64,000 nucleotides of DNA from Acholoe squamosa (lineage: Eukaryota > Annelida > Polychaeta > Phyllodocida > Polynoidae). The DNA lies in the NCBI GenBank assembly GCA_949317995.1, contig OX439041.1:8320001-8384000 (forward strand), read 5' to 3'. The position numbers and the translations under genes were made by a program. Below, in pieces: positions 1-9,984 of the stretch. The stretch's first letter is position 1. Each line of letters opens with the position of its first letter. The notes beneath the pieces are model-generated. The model had not been told where the DNA came from and made no database searches. It saw nothing but the letters and a program-made list of their open reading frames with translations.

Positions 1-187
1 CATTGACTATAGTCAATGCTAGGCCTACCATGGTGTCAACTATAGTCAATGCTAGGCCTACCGTGGTGTCGACTATAGTCGATGCTAGGCCTACCATGGT
101 GTCAACTATAGTCGATGCTAGGCATACCATGGTGTCGACTATAGTCGATGCTAGGCCTACCATGGTGTCGACTATAGTCGATGCTAG
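1..187. repeat. 33-bp minisatellite
   Basis: About 5.6 tandem copies of a 33-bp unit that contains the palindrome GACTATAGTC and the string GCTAGGCCTACC. Units differ by a few substitutions (CAATG/CGATG, CCATGG/CCGTGG). The unit length is a multiple of three, so one frame stays open (period TIVNARPTMVS), but I see no sign that it is coding. The array may extend left of the window. Confidence 0.9.
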
Positions 188-195
188 CCTGCAAT

Positions 196-300
196 GGGTT
201 AAGGGGGTCAATGCTATAGTGTTTATCACAGATCATGCTTGAAACGAGGTTTCATTTCAGTGCATGAGATGAATTGGGAACATTACAGGATATGTTTCTT
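196..300. repeat. Dispersed repeat, relative at 18003-18085
   Basis: The stretch carrying ATGCTATAGTGTTTAT, TTTCAGTGCATGAGAT and GGAACATTACAG resembles 18003-18085, where the same words occur in the same order and spacing with scattered differences. No function is evident. Confidence 0.5.
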
Positions 301-403
301 CCACTCAAGATCTGTTTACAAGACATTCCTCGTATAAATTTTAGACTCAAGTTCACAGTAAAATACCTGTTAATAATTGCCATTCCTCTCTTTAATTTCA
401 TGA

Positions 404-1126
404 TTGCCTAATGGCAGTCATAAATATGGATGTCAGCATGGAGAATCATACAACAATTATTTTGCTGTTTATTGGCATGGGAACAGCCTCATCATCCTTG
501 TGATTACATACGGCTCTCTGATGAAGACTTCTGTCTTTATGATACTCGTTTTAATTTTAGCAATTGCTGATGACTTCACATTGTTCCTTCTGATTTTCAG
601 GAATCAGGAAATCTACATTTTACTTCCCTTTTCCTCATCATCATGGGTGTGTGGCACAATTCTTTTTATTCAGTGTGTGTCTGCTGCTGTTTCCCCCTGG
701 ATAATTGTGTTCATATCAATAGAGTGCTTCATTGCTGTATCTTATCCGGTAAAGGTTAATATTTATTGTACCAGAAGAAAAGCTTTGTATGCTACTTTGG
801 CGCTATTGATTGTCATTTCAATCATCCATGTTCCCATGATATTCTCATCTGAAAAGAAAAAAGACATGCATAGATGTCAGAGTTTTGAAACTACCTCCCT
901 TGTTGAAATAATCTATGCTGTTTTTGTCATATTGGTCTATATCATTATACAATTGTTATATCTTTCCTAAATATACTAATTGTGAAGAAGATGATCATAC
1001 ATGAAATTTCCAGCTTCAACATCTAAACAAAAAGTCATCTTATTTACCAAATTTAATTTCATGATGTTGGCAGTCAGCATTAATTTAAAGTGACTATTTT
1101 ACCAAATGGCATTTGCTGCCTACTAT
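404..1126 (+). pseudogene. Rhodopsin-class GPCR relic, TM1 to TM6 part
   Basis: An open stretch shows the layout of a class A G-protein-coupled receptor: TM1 with GNSLIILVI, TM2 with LILAIADDFTLF (the LAxAD signature), a Trp-Cys pair before TM3 (the Cys that normally forms the extracellular disulfide), TM3 ending in SIECFIAVSYP, then TM4 and TM5. The usual D/ERY triplet reads ECF, an unusual loss. The frame closes at 970 in TM5. The coding sense continues in another frame (NILIVKKM), and a TM6 remnant with LPNGICCLL lies at about 1088-1120 after a further frame change. Peptide receptors of the FMRFamide type are the closest family I can suggest. The gene is then interrupted by a 13.9-kb transposon and resumes at 15048. 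It looks like a dead gene; an unrecognised intron could explain one of the frame changes. Confidence 0.7.
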
Positions 1127-1330
1127 CTGGAGGCCGTTGCACAATCCACGAGATTAGCTCTCTTCTCGCTGTGTTTTGCCTCTACCGTTGCACAAACATT
1201 TTCTCGCTGTTTTTGTCCTCCACTTTTTGCACAACAAGAATAAAACCGTTGCACAATCATTTTCTCATTCTGATAAACTCGTTGTGTCGACTTTTTTATG
1301 TCAACAGCTAGAAAAAAAAAGGCAGTTACT
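1127..1330 (+). repeat. Left terminal and subterminal repeats of the Harbinger element
   Basis: After the 18-bp terminal repeat, CCGTTGCACAA recurs near 1186 and 1247, and TCTCGCTG recurs near 1161 and 1201. Such subterminal motifs are plausible binding sites for the element's own Myb/SANT proteins, which in this superfamily bring the transposase to the ends. The binding role is inference. Confidence 0.6.
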
Positions 1331-1438
1331 CTCGACGTACTGCCTTTTGGTTGTTTAACATTGGTCCCTATGGGGAGTCTAGCTGTGACATTTCGCACTG
1401 GAACCAGAGTACTAGGAGGGAAATTTGAACTCGGCAAA

Positions 1439-3207
1439 ATGGCAGACAGGGATAGACTAGGAAGAAAGAGGAGGAAATGTAAGAAAAGGGACACTCCCTT
1501 TACTCTTTTCACTGATGATGAGTTTGTTGCCCGTTACCGGTTGAGCAAAGAGGTTGTCAAGGAGCTAGTAGAGGACTACAAGCTCTTCAGCAAGTTTAAG
1601 GGCTCCAAACGTGGAGGAGGGCTGTCCTACATTGACAGGGTAATGTATCGAACCTTATCTCTCCCCTCTCTTGTCTGTCTTTGGTTAGTTTCATTAAAAA
1701 AAAACATTCCATACGCTAGGGGGGGGGGGTTCACAGGGATCCCCCATATAAAATTCATGTCTTAGTACTCTTGTTAATTTTCTGTAGAGTCCTGCAAAAA
1801 AATCCTTCTTCATGTACGTCAATGTAAAAAGACTGATTTCTTTTTCTTTTGCAGTTCTGCTTAGTTATTCGCTATTTCGCCACGGGTAGCTTCTATAGCT
1901 TGACTGGGGATTCACAGAAGGTCTCTAAGTCTGTAGTCTGCAACTCTGTGAAGGATGTGGCTGGGTTCTTCTACCGCAACCGGAACAAGTTCATCAGATG
2001 GCCTAACAGTTTTGAGGCAAAGCTCCAAGCAGCTCTCAAGCTGTACCGTCACAAGGTAAAGAGGAACGGGGGAGAAGAGATTGAGCAGAAGACCCCCTTC
2101 GTTTTTGGATTCGTGGATGGGACCCATATCCCCATTCAGTGCCCCTCAGACAACGAGAGCTCGTATGTGAATCGGAACGGATATCACTCTATCAATACCA
2201 CAGTAAGTATTCTGTTCATGTTTTTTTTTATATTTAATTTCTTTTATATATTTTGTACAATTTTTGTTTATGACAATGGAATAAAACATGTAAGGAAAGT
2301 ATTTTATTTCTTCATCTTTCTCACTCTAGTCTATTTCTTCCTTCAGATAGTGTGTGACTACGACAAGAGGATAATATTTGCCGATCCACGTTTCCCTGGC
2401 TCTGTCCACGACTCATACGCTTTGGCTTGCAGCCCGGTAGGGGATGAGCTGGAGGAGGAGAAATGGGGAGACTTCGTCCTGCTTGGAGACTCAGGGTGAG
2501 TAATTTTTTTGTCTGTTTTGTCACCATAGATTAAAAAAAGAAATGTTTGTTCCAGACAAAGAAGCCATCTGTTAATAATCAGCACAACAGAAATATTATT
2601 TCTCCCTTAGTTTACTGTATTTCATAGGGGTTTTTTAAGTGAAAATAAACATTTTTTCTAGGTATGGCCTACGTCGCAACCTCTTCACTCCATTCAAGGA
2701 TGAGACGTCGCCTAAGATAACAGCCTTCAACAAGTGGCACAAGAAGAGTCGTGTCAGGGTGGAACAGAGCATAGGGATCCTGAAACAGCGGTGGAGGTAA
2801 GAAAGGCCTTATGTCCCTTTCTTCTTTTCTCTTTCCTTTTGTTTTCACACAGAGAACCCCTTTTTTTTTATACCAGCATGGAAAACTTGGGAAAATTTGT
2901 TGTCAGTCCTACTCCTTGTACTTCTAATTTTTTTTTTACATTTATTTTTTTTCATGAAAATTTCAGAATACTTGACTCCTCTGCTGGGTACCTCCGGCAC
3001 AAGCCTAAAAGGTGTTCAGAGATCATCACAAGCTGCGTGTGTCTCCATAATGTCGCCCTAGATCATGGAATCCGCATAGTGGACGACCCCGCTGATCCAT
3101 GGACTCCAGTCAGGCTTCCCCTTCTTCAGCCCAGGCAGCGCACAAGGGAACAAGAAAACAACCGCATCAAGGCCTTCAGGAATGACTACTGCCAAAATTA
3201 CTTCTGA
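1439..3207 (+). CDS. PIF/Harbinger DDE transposase, five exons
   Basis: This is the nuclease (transposase) of the element, expected to cut and rejoin transposon ends in the nucleus. Exons are 1439-1639, 1855-2202, 2347-2495, 2662-2796 and 2967-3207. All introns are GT...AG and all phases agree, giving 357 residues without a stop. The N-terminal half has the family's helix-turn-helix-like region (ATGSFYSLTGD, QKVSKSVV). The catalytic residues are visible: D155 in FVDGTHIPI, D231 in LLGDSGYG and E267 in VRVEQSIGILKQRW, a D-35-E spacing between the last two. PRFPGSVHDS and CLHN are also typical. The start at 1439 has A at -3 and G at +4; an in-frame upstream ATG at 1298 would add 47 residues. 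Length matches the family. It converges on the SANT-like gene downstream. The reading frame looks intact, so the element may be active or very young. Confidence 0.88.
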
Positions 3208-3628
3208 ATTCTGTGTCCTGACAGCAGTTGTATCAGCATGACTTATGTAAATAGTTCAATTGTATATAAACCGTCATCTTGTAGTAAATCAGAAATAATT
3301 CTTAAGTTCCTACCATCAAATGTATGCATGCAAAGTAAGTCTGCTTGTCATTGTTATGTTACACGCACAGCTAGAAACAGTTAACTCAAGTAGCAGCGTC
3401 TAAGTCCACATTAAAAATGACAAGCATTTATTTTATTCTGTTTCATAAGCAGTCATATAGTACTATACCAGAAAATATACAAGTATTCCTGAAAAATCAA
3501 ACTTTTGCATTAAAAGTAAGTTCTTCATGCACATACTTGTTGACCTTCTTATGTCAAAGGCACAGCTAGAAAAAGTCACCTTAAGAAGTAGCGTCCAAGA
3601 ACCACATGAAAAATGAAAAACATCTGTT
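3208..3628. other. Convergent 3' region between transposase and SANT-like gene
   Basis: Non-coding, AT-rich spacer holding the 3' ends of the two convergent genes. An ATTAAA at about 3411 could serve the transposase. A short sequence with TATGTTACACGCACAGCTAG near 3354 is echoed by TTATGTCAAAGGCACAGCTAG near 3549, a diverged direct repeat about 195 bp apart. It is included in the duplicated block. Confidence 0.5.
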
Positions 3629-5094
3629 TTATTCTTTTTCTTCTTTCTCTTTCTTTGCCTTCCTGCTCTCTCTTATAGCTGCTCTCTCCGCCTTCCTTTC
3701 AGCCTTCTCCCTACATATGGCTTCCCACTCTTCCTTTGAACACACTATCACTTTCTTTTGTCTTTCCAACTTCCATGGTTTTTTTTCTGTGTGGTCTTGA
3801 CTTTTCTTTCTCTCTTCTTCTTTCTTTTTCGAGTACTGCTTCATTTCCTCCCTTATCTTCAAATCTTCCTTCTCCTTTTTCCTGTCCTCCTTCATTTTTT
3901 TTGCATGTTCTATCTTTCTTTGCTCCTTCTTCTTTCTCTCCTCCTTCCTCTTTTCTTTATCCATATCCTTTTTGGGTATTTTAGTGACCTTCATTTTCTT
4001 TATTGCTTTGCTGAAATCGCTTCTGCCGGCTTTCCATAGATCTCGCTCTGTCATGCCAGTTTTCTCTTTCTTCACCTGAGACGGATCTAGGGCCATTGGA
4101 CTAACACCTGGGATACCTGAATAAAAGATATTCTCTCTGTCATCTTATATAATAAAATAACATTAATTCATAGACAAGAGACAAAGTAACATACATTGTA
4201 AGAGATGGTTTACTCCAAAAAACTACACCATAGGCCGGCAATTTTTTTTCCCTATATTTTCATATCTATCAGTCAATTTAACCATACAATATTTCATGAA
4301 ACAATGAAATCCTTACCCCTGACAGCGTCTTCCCTCAGGTAGTCCAAGGCCTTCTTCTGAGTGTTTGACAAAGTCAGCTTCTTGCTAGGAGGCCCACTAC
4401 CCGTTTTCGATAACTCTCTACGCAGAATGTTGTACTGAAAAATAATCACGTACAACTTTGTTATTTAAACAATCAAAGAAATGAAAAAATTTTCAACATA
4501 TCTGAACAGAACTGTACCTTACCTTTCCCTTTTGTTTCTGGCAGAAGTCGGATGCCTTGTGAGAAATTTGCTTCACAGTCCGGTGTGTCTTTGCAGTTTG
4601 ATTAACATACACTGTAAAAAAAAAATGAAATAATAAAGTATTTTTTTTAAACTAATTTTCTTCATGAGTAAAATGTGTGTTTCTTTCTTTTTTTTTGGGT
4701 GTGGAATAAACTCACATACACAAGATATATCACATGACTCACGTGCAACGTCTCTCCAAGCCTGCCTCCTGATATCACGGCCCCCTCCAGTCCCAGAGAA
4801 GTGGTACTTCAAAGCAGGCCTGTTTGTATTGATAGCGTCCATCAACGCCTTAACCTCCTGCTTGGACCATCTCTCTCGGTTAATAGGAACATCCTCACGC
4901 AGAGGCAGGTCTTCGTCCTCGCTGTCTGAGGAGCTAGCATTAGACTCTTGGTCAGCTGCAGCACTAGCTTCCCCCACTAATGTCTCATTGTCATGGTCTA
5001 TCACAGGGTTCTCTGAGTTCTGTGGAATGTACTCTACGGTAGAAGCCATGGAATCACATGAAACATCTCCCACTGGTTTAAGTATCATCTGCAT
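3629..5094 (-). CDS. Myb/SANT-like DNA-binding protein, copy 1
   Basis: Accessory protein of the Harbinger element; in this superfamily such proteins bind the element ends and escort the transposase. Coding exons on the minus strand are 5094-4743, 4611-4523, 4434-4317 and 4116-3629. All phases agree, giving 348 residues. From the N terminus: an acidic serine patch (about residues 52-63, SSSDSEDEDLP), then the Myb-like domain (about 73-147) with W76 in RERWSKQEVKALMDAI, W113 in RQAWRDVA, and a basic third helix RTVKQISHKASDFCQ. The C-terminal third is a long Lys/Glu coiled coil (EKRKEERKKKEQRK). The start could also be M16, and the exon is open upstream to a splice acceptor at 5131, so a 5' exon is possible. 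The TAA stop lies inside an AATAAA signal (3629-3634). A second copy without visible differences lies at 7443-8908. Confidence 0.82.
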
Positions 5095-5130
5095 CTTCTT
5101 CCTTTTTGGTATGGGCTTCCTAAGGGTAAC

Positions 5131-6170
5131 CTGTGCATTAGAAATAAAAGAAAAACTATTCTCCATTAAAAGCTTAACCCATTTGGTCCCTCTTATTCCC
5201 CAATGAAGTGTCACATAAAAGAAATATAGCAGGCAGGCAGAAGGAGGTTTAAAGTGTCATAATACCGGTAACACAACGAGATTTGTCATGCTAATCTCGT
5301 TGCGTGCATTTTCTCGTTGTGCAACGTCGTGAAAGTGGGGGCGGGTGGCCTATGACTTAGACTCCTTTCAGGGAGGTAATATGGCAATTTCTGTTTACTT
5401 TATCCTTCCTGGGGAAAAATATGGACACATTAATGTTTTATTTGTGCTCACCTTCACTTTTTTGCTCTCCATGTCCGCTTATTCCTCTCTTTCTGTAGCT
5501 TACGACGTACCAAAAATGACGTCACTCTTACTGTGCACAGTGGCGCCCCCTGTGCACAACGAGGTTTGTTTGTTCAAGTCTCGTTCTTTCATGGAAAGTA
5601 ATATTTCGACTTTTCTTTTCATTTTTCTTTGACATTATGTTAAGATTTAATTATTAACTGTAATTGTTTACTGTATAATATGTTTTCTTTCTTAAGGAAA
5701 ATCATTCTTTTAAAAAGTAGGAAGAAAGAATAAGGGAAAGAAAAGGTTGAAGGACACAATTTTTATTTAAAAAAGTAATTCTAAAGATTGTTAGCAGACA
5801 CCTTTAATGTTTGCCTTCAACAACTGTTATACCTATTTGTAGATGAAATTCCCTTCATGTTACACTCCTTATGAAGGGTGGTCTTAATCATACCACATGC
5901 TGTATATATGAAGGCACTTTTAAATGTCTTGGATGTTAATGCTTATAGATCTCAATCGTCTATGACGAAAGGCAGAAAAAATAAGACCTGAGATTTTACT
6001 TTAACTGAAGCAAAACAAACATGGTATTTCCATCTCAGTGAACAAGTGACGGTCATGAACAGACAAAAAAAAAAGGTTGAACAAAAAAAATGTTCTCTTT
6101 GACTTAGGTATCAACTTTATCCTGGAGAAACACACCATGTGATACGTTTTTTATTTCCTTGTCACCTTTC
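5131..6170. promoter_or_regulatory. Upstream region of SANT-like gene with TIR-like motifs
   Basis: Non-coding. At 5271-5332, words like those of the element's termini cluster within 60 bases: AACACAACGAGAT, CTCGTTGCGTGC and CTCGTTGTGCAACG; CACAACGAGG follows at 5557. Because the minus-strand SANT-like gene starts just to the left, the cluster may be its promoter or an autoregulatory binding site. It may also mark the end of an older, shorter Harbinger that once stopped here. The rest of the stretch is AT-rich without recognisable features. Confidence 0.45.
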
Positions 6171-6176
6171 ATAACC

Positions 6177-6961
6177 TTAGTTATGCTCAAGGAAACCCCC
6201 TCCCAAGAGTGATAGATTTTTTACGGCATTTCGACAGCTAAGGTCATATTTATGGGGAGAACTACATCACACAATTTAACAAAGGAATGTGTAAGTTCCC
6301 ACGCATATGTGCACCACACACATAAGAGGGGATAGAAAAGAGGAGAAAAACACCCATTTAAGTGGGCTAGGGAAGCCCGATGTCACATAGAAGAGAAACC
6401 AGACTAGAAACCTACCTTTCAACTGGCCTGAGGTGCTCTCCTGGACTGCGAGAGGTTGGGTCACTAGATGTGGTAAATCGGGTGTCTGGCTGGATTCAGT
6501 CACCTTCTCCAAAGGCAATTGGCGCCCTCCGTCAAATGAATCAGCTTTCCACATACTGTGAAGACAGAAAAGACAGAAAACTTTAAATTTTTTTTTTAAT
6601 AACACAACAGAATATTAGTTTTTCTCATCTCTGGTCTGGACATGTCACTTTCATGTGTACCTTCTTCATTGAAATATTTTTTGTTATGACAATAAAAAGT
6701 AGAAATTGCCTGTTTAGTTTTCACAGAACGAGAGAACACATAAAAAATCTTGTGTGCCTGAAAGCAATGAAATTTATACTGTATCTTTTTTCTGGACCCG
6801 GTTGTTTTGCTACCCCAAACTTACCGTTTATCAGCTGCGCCACATTTCGGCTTGATATGGCTTGAGTGTTTATGACTGCTTCCCTCTGACCCTGAATGTT
6901 CTCCAGCACATCTGCACACCTGCTCAAAACAGACGTAAGATTTTCCTCTGATGCCCGTCGG
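6177..6961 (-). pseudogene. Truncated internal fragment of the second SANT-like gene
   Basis: This equals 11331-12115 (constant offset 5154). It contains one 140-bp exon (6416-6555) and the 3' part of the coiled-coil exon (from 6825) of the larger minus-strand gene, but lacks that gene's DNA-binding exons and its last exon. It is therefore a dead fragment made by the internal rearrangement. The junction at 6960/6961 joins it directly to the transposase tail sequence. Confidence 0.8.
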
Positions 6962-9900
6962 GAACAAGAAAACAACCGCATCAAGGCCTTCAGGAATGAC
7001 TACTGCCAAAATTACTTCTGAATTCTGTGTCCTGACAGCAGTTGTATCAGCATGACTTATGTAAATAGTTCAATTGTATATAAACCGTCATCTTGTAGTA
7101 AATCAGAAATAATTCTTAAGTTCCTACCATCAAATGTATGCATGCAAAGTAAGTCTGCTTGTCATTGTTATGTTACACGCACAGCTAGAAACAGTTAACT
7201 CAAGTAGCAGCGTCTAAGTCCACATTAAAAATGACAAGCATTTATTTTATTCTGTTTCATAAGCAGTCATATAGTACTATACCAGAAAATATACAAGTAT
7301 TCCTGAAAAATCAAACTTTTGCATTAAAAGTAAGTTCTTCATGCACATACTTGTTGACCTTCTTATGTCAAAGGCACAGCTAGAAAAAGTCACCTTAAGA
7401 AGTAGCGTCCAAGAACCACATGAAAAATGAAAAACATCTGTTTTATTCTTTTTCTTCTTTCTCTTTCTTTGCCTTCCTGCTCTCTCTTATAGCTGCTCTC
7501 TCCGCCTTCCTTTCAGCCTTCTCCCTACATATGGCTTCCCACTCTTCCTTTGAACACACTATCACTTTCTTTTGTCTTTCCAACTTCCATGGTTTTTTTT
7601 CTGTGTGGTCTTGACTTTTCTTTCTCTCTTCTTCTTTCTTTTTCGAGTACTGCTTCATTTCCTCCCTTATCTTCAAATCTTCCTTCTCCTTTTTCCTGTC
7701 CTCCTTCATTTTTTTTGCATGTTCTATCTTTCTTTGCTCCTTCTTCTTTCTCTCCTCCTTCCTCTTTTCTTTATCCATATCCTTTTTGGGTATTTTAGTG
7801 ACCTTCATTTTCTTTATTGCTTTGCTGAAATCGCTTCTGCCGGCTTTCCATAGATCTCGCTCTGTCATGCCAGTTTTCTCTTTCTTCACCTGAGACGGAT
7901 CTAGGGCCATTGGACTAACACCTGGGATACCTGAATAAAAGATATTCTCTCTGTCATCTTATATAATAAAATAACATTAATTCATAGACAAGAGACAAAG
8001 TAACATACATTGTAAGAGATGGTTTACTCCAAAAAACTACACCATAGGCCGGCAATTTTTTTTCCCTATATTTTCATATCTATCAGTCAATTTAACCATA
8101 CAATATTTCATGAAACAATGAAATCCTTACCCCTGACAGCGTCTTCCCTCAGGTAGTCCAAGGCCTTCTTCTGAGTGTTTGACAAAGTCAGCTTCTTGCT
8201 AGGAGGCCCACTACCCGTTTTCGATAACTCTCTACGCAGAATGTTGTACTGAAAAATAATCACGTACAACTTTGTTATTTAAACAATCAAAGAAATGAAA
8301 AAATTTTCAACATATCTGAACAGAACTGTACCTTACCTTTCCCTTTTGTTTCTGGCAGAAGTCGGATGCCTTGTGAGAAATTTGCTTCACAGTCCGGTGT
8401 GTCTTTGCAGTTTGATTAACATACACTGTAAAAAAAAAATGAAATAATAAAGTATTTTTTTTAAACTAATTTTCTTCATGAGTAAAATGTGTGTTTCTTT
8501 CTTTTTTTTTGGGTGTGGAATAAACTCACATACACAAGATATATCACATGACTCACGTGCAACGTCTCTCCAAGCCTGCCTCCTGATATCACGGCCCCCT
8601 CCAGTCCCAGAGAAGTGGTACTTCAAAGCAGGCCTGTTTGTATTGATAGCGTCCATCAACGCCTTAACCTCCTGCTTGGACCATCTCTCTCGGTTAATAG
8701 GAACATCCTCACGCAGAGGCAGGTCTTCGTCCTCGCTGTCTGAGGAGCTAGCATTAGACTCTTGGTCAGCTGCAGCACTAGCTTCCCCCACTAATGTCTC
8801 ATTGTCATGGTCTATCACAGGGTTCTCTGAGTTCTGTGGAATGTACTCTACGGTAGAAGCCATGGAATCACATGAAACATCTCCCACTGGTTTAAGTATC
8901 ATCTGCATCTTCTTCCTTTTTGGTATGGGCTTCCTAAGGGTAACCTGTGCATTAGAAATAAAAGAAAAACTATTCTCCATTAAAAGCTTAACCCATTTGG
9001 TCCCTCTTATTCCCCAATGAAGTGTCACATAAAAGAAATATAGCAGGCAGGCAGAAGGAGGTTTAAAGTGTCATAATACCGGTAACACAACGAGATTTGT
9101 CATGCTAATCTCGTTGCGTGCATTTTCTCGTTGTGCAACGTCGTGAAAGTGGGGGCGGGTGGCCTATGACTTAGACTCCTTTCAGGGAGGTAATATGGCA
9201 ATTTCTGTTTACTTTATCCTTCCTGGGGAAAAATATGGACACATTAATGTTTTATTTGTGCTCACCTTCACTTTTTTGCTCTCCATGTCCGCTTATTCCT
9301 CTCTTTCTGTAGCTTACGACGTACCAAAAATGACGTCACTCTTACTGTGCACAGTGGCGCCCCCTGTGCACAACGAGGTTTGTTTGTTCAAGTCTCGTTC
9401 TTTCATGGAAAGTAATATTTCGACTTTTCTTTTCATTTTTCTTTGACATTATGTTAAGATTTAATTATTAACTGTAATTGTTTACTGTATAATATGTTTT
9501 CTTTCTTAAGGAAAATCATTCTTTTAAAAAGTAGGAAGAAAGAATAAGGGAAAGAAAAGGTTGAAGGACACAATTTTTATTTAAAAAAGTAATTCTAAAG
9601 ATTGTTAGCAGACACCTTTAATGTTTGCCTTCAACAACTGTTATACCTATTTGTAGATGAAATTCCCTTCATGTTACACTCCTTATGAAGGGTGGTCTTA
9701 ATCATACCACATGCTGTATATATGAAGGCACTTTTAAATGTCTTGGATGTTAATGCTTATAGATCTCAATCGTCTATGACGAAAGGCAGAAAAAATAAGA
9801 CCTGAGATTTTACTTTAACTGAAGCAAAACAAACATGGTATTTCCATCTCAGTGAACAAGTGACGGTCATGAACAGACAAAAAAAAAAGGTTGAACAAAA

Positions 9901-9984
9901 AAAATGTTCTCTTTGACTTAGGTATCAACTTTATCCTGGAGAAACACACCATGTGATACGTTTTTTATTTCCTTGTCACCTTTC
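6961..9984. repeat. 3.0-kb internal duplication, second copy
   Basis: Second copy of 3147-6170. Its left edge begins inside the last transposase exon, so a 61-codon tail of the transposase without the catalytic core is repeated here and is not a gene. Its right edge runs straight into the last exon of the larger SANT-like gene, which probably reflects the original order of the element. Confidence 0.9.
7443..8908 (-). CDS. Myb/SANT-like DNA-binding protein, copy 2
   Basis: Second copy of the gene at 3629-5094, with the same exon borders shifted by 3814 (8908-8557, 8425-8337, 8248-8131, 7930-7443) and the same predicted 348-residue product: acidic patch, Myb-like domain, charged coiled coil. 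The upstream TIR-like motif cluster is repeated at 9085-9146. If the duplication is real the element has two doses of this gene. If it is an assembly join of two alleles, only one copy exists. Confidence 0.75.

Larger units (their letters stand above)
3147..6170. repeat. 3.0-kb internal duplication, first copy
   Basis: The block carries the transposase 3' end and the whole SANT-like gene and recurs at 6961-9984 with a constant offset of 3814. I saw no difference in the stretches I compared. The right edge is followed here by ATAACC and then the second duplicated block; in the other copy it is followed by the C-terminal exon of a second SANT-like gene. Confidence 0.9.

Noticed and set aside
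3606-4039. Phe/Leu/Ser-rich plus-strand open frames at 3606-4039 and 7420-7853
   Set aside because: Antisense shadow of the Lys/Glu-rich coiled-coil exon of the SANT-like gene.
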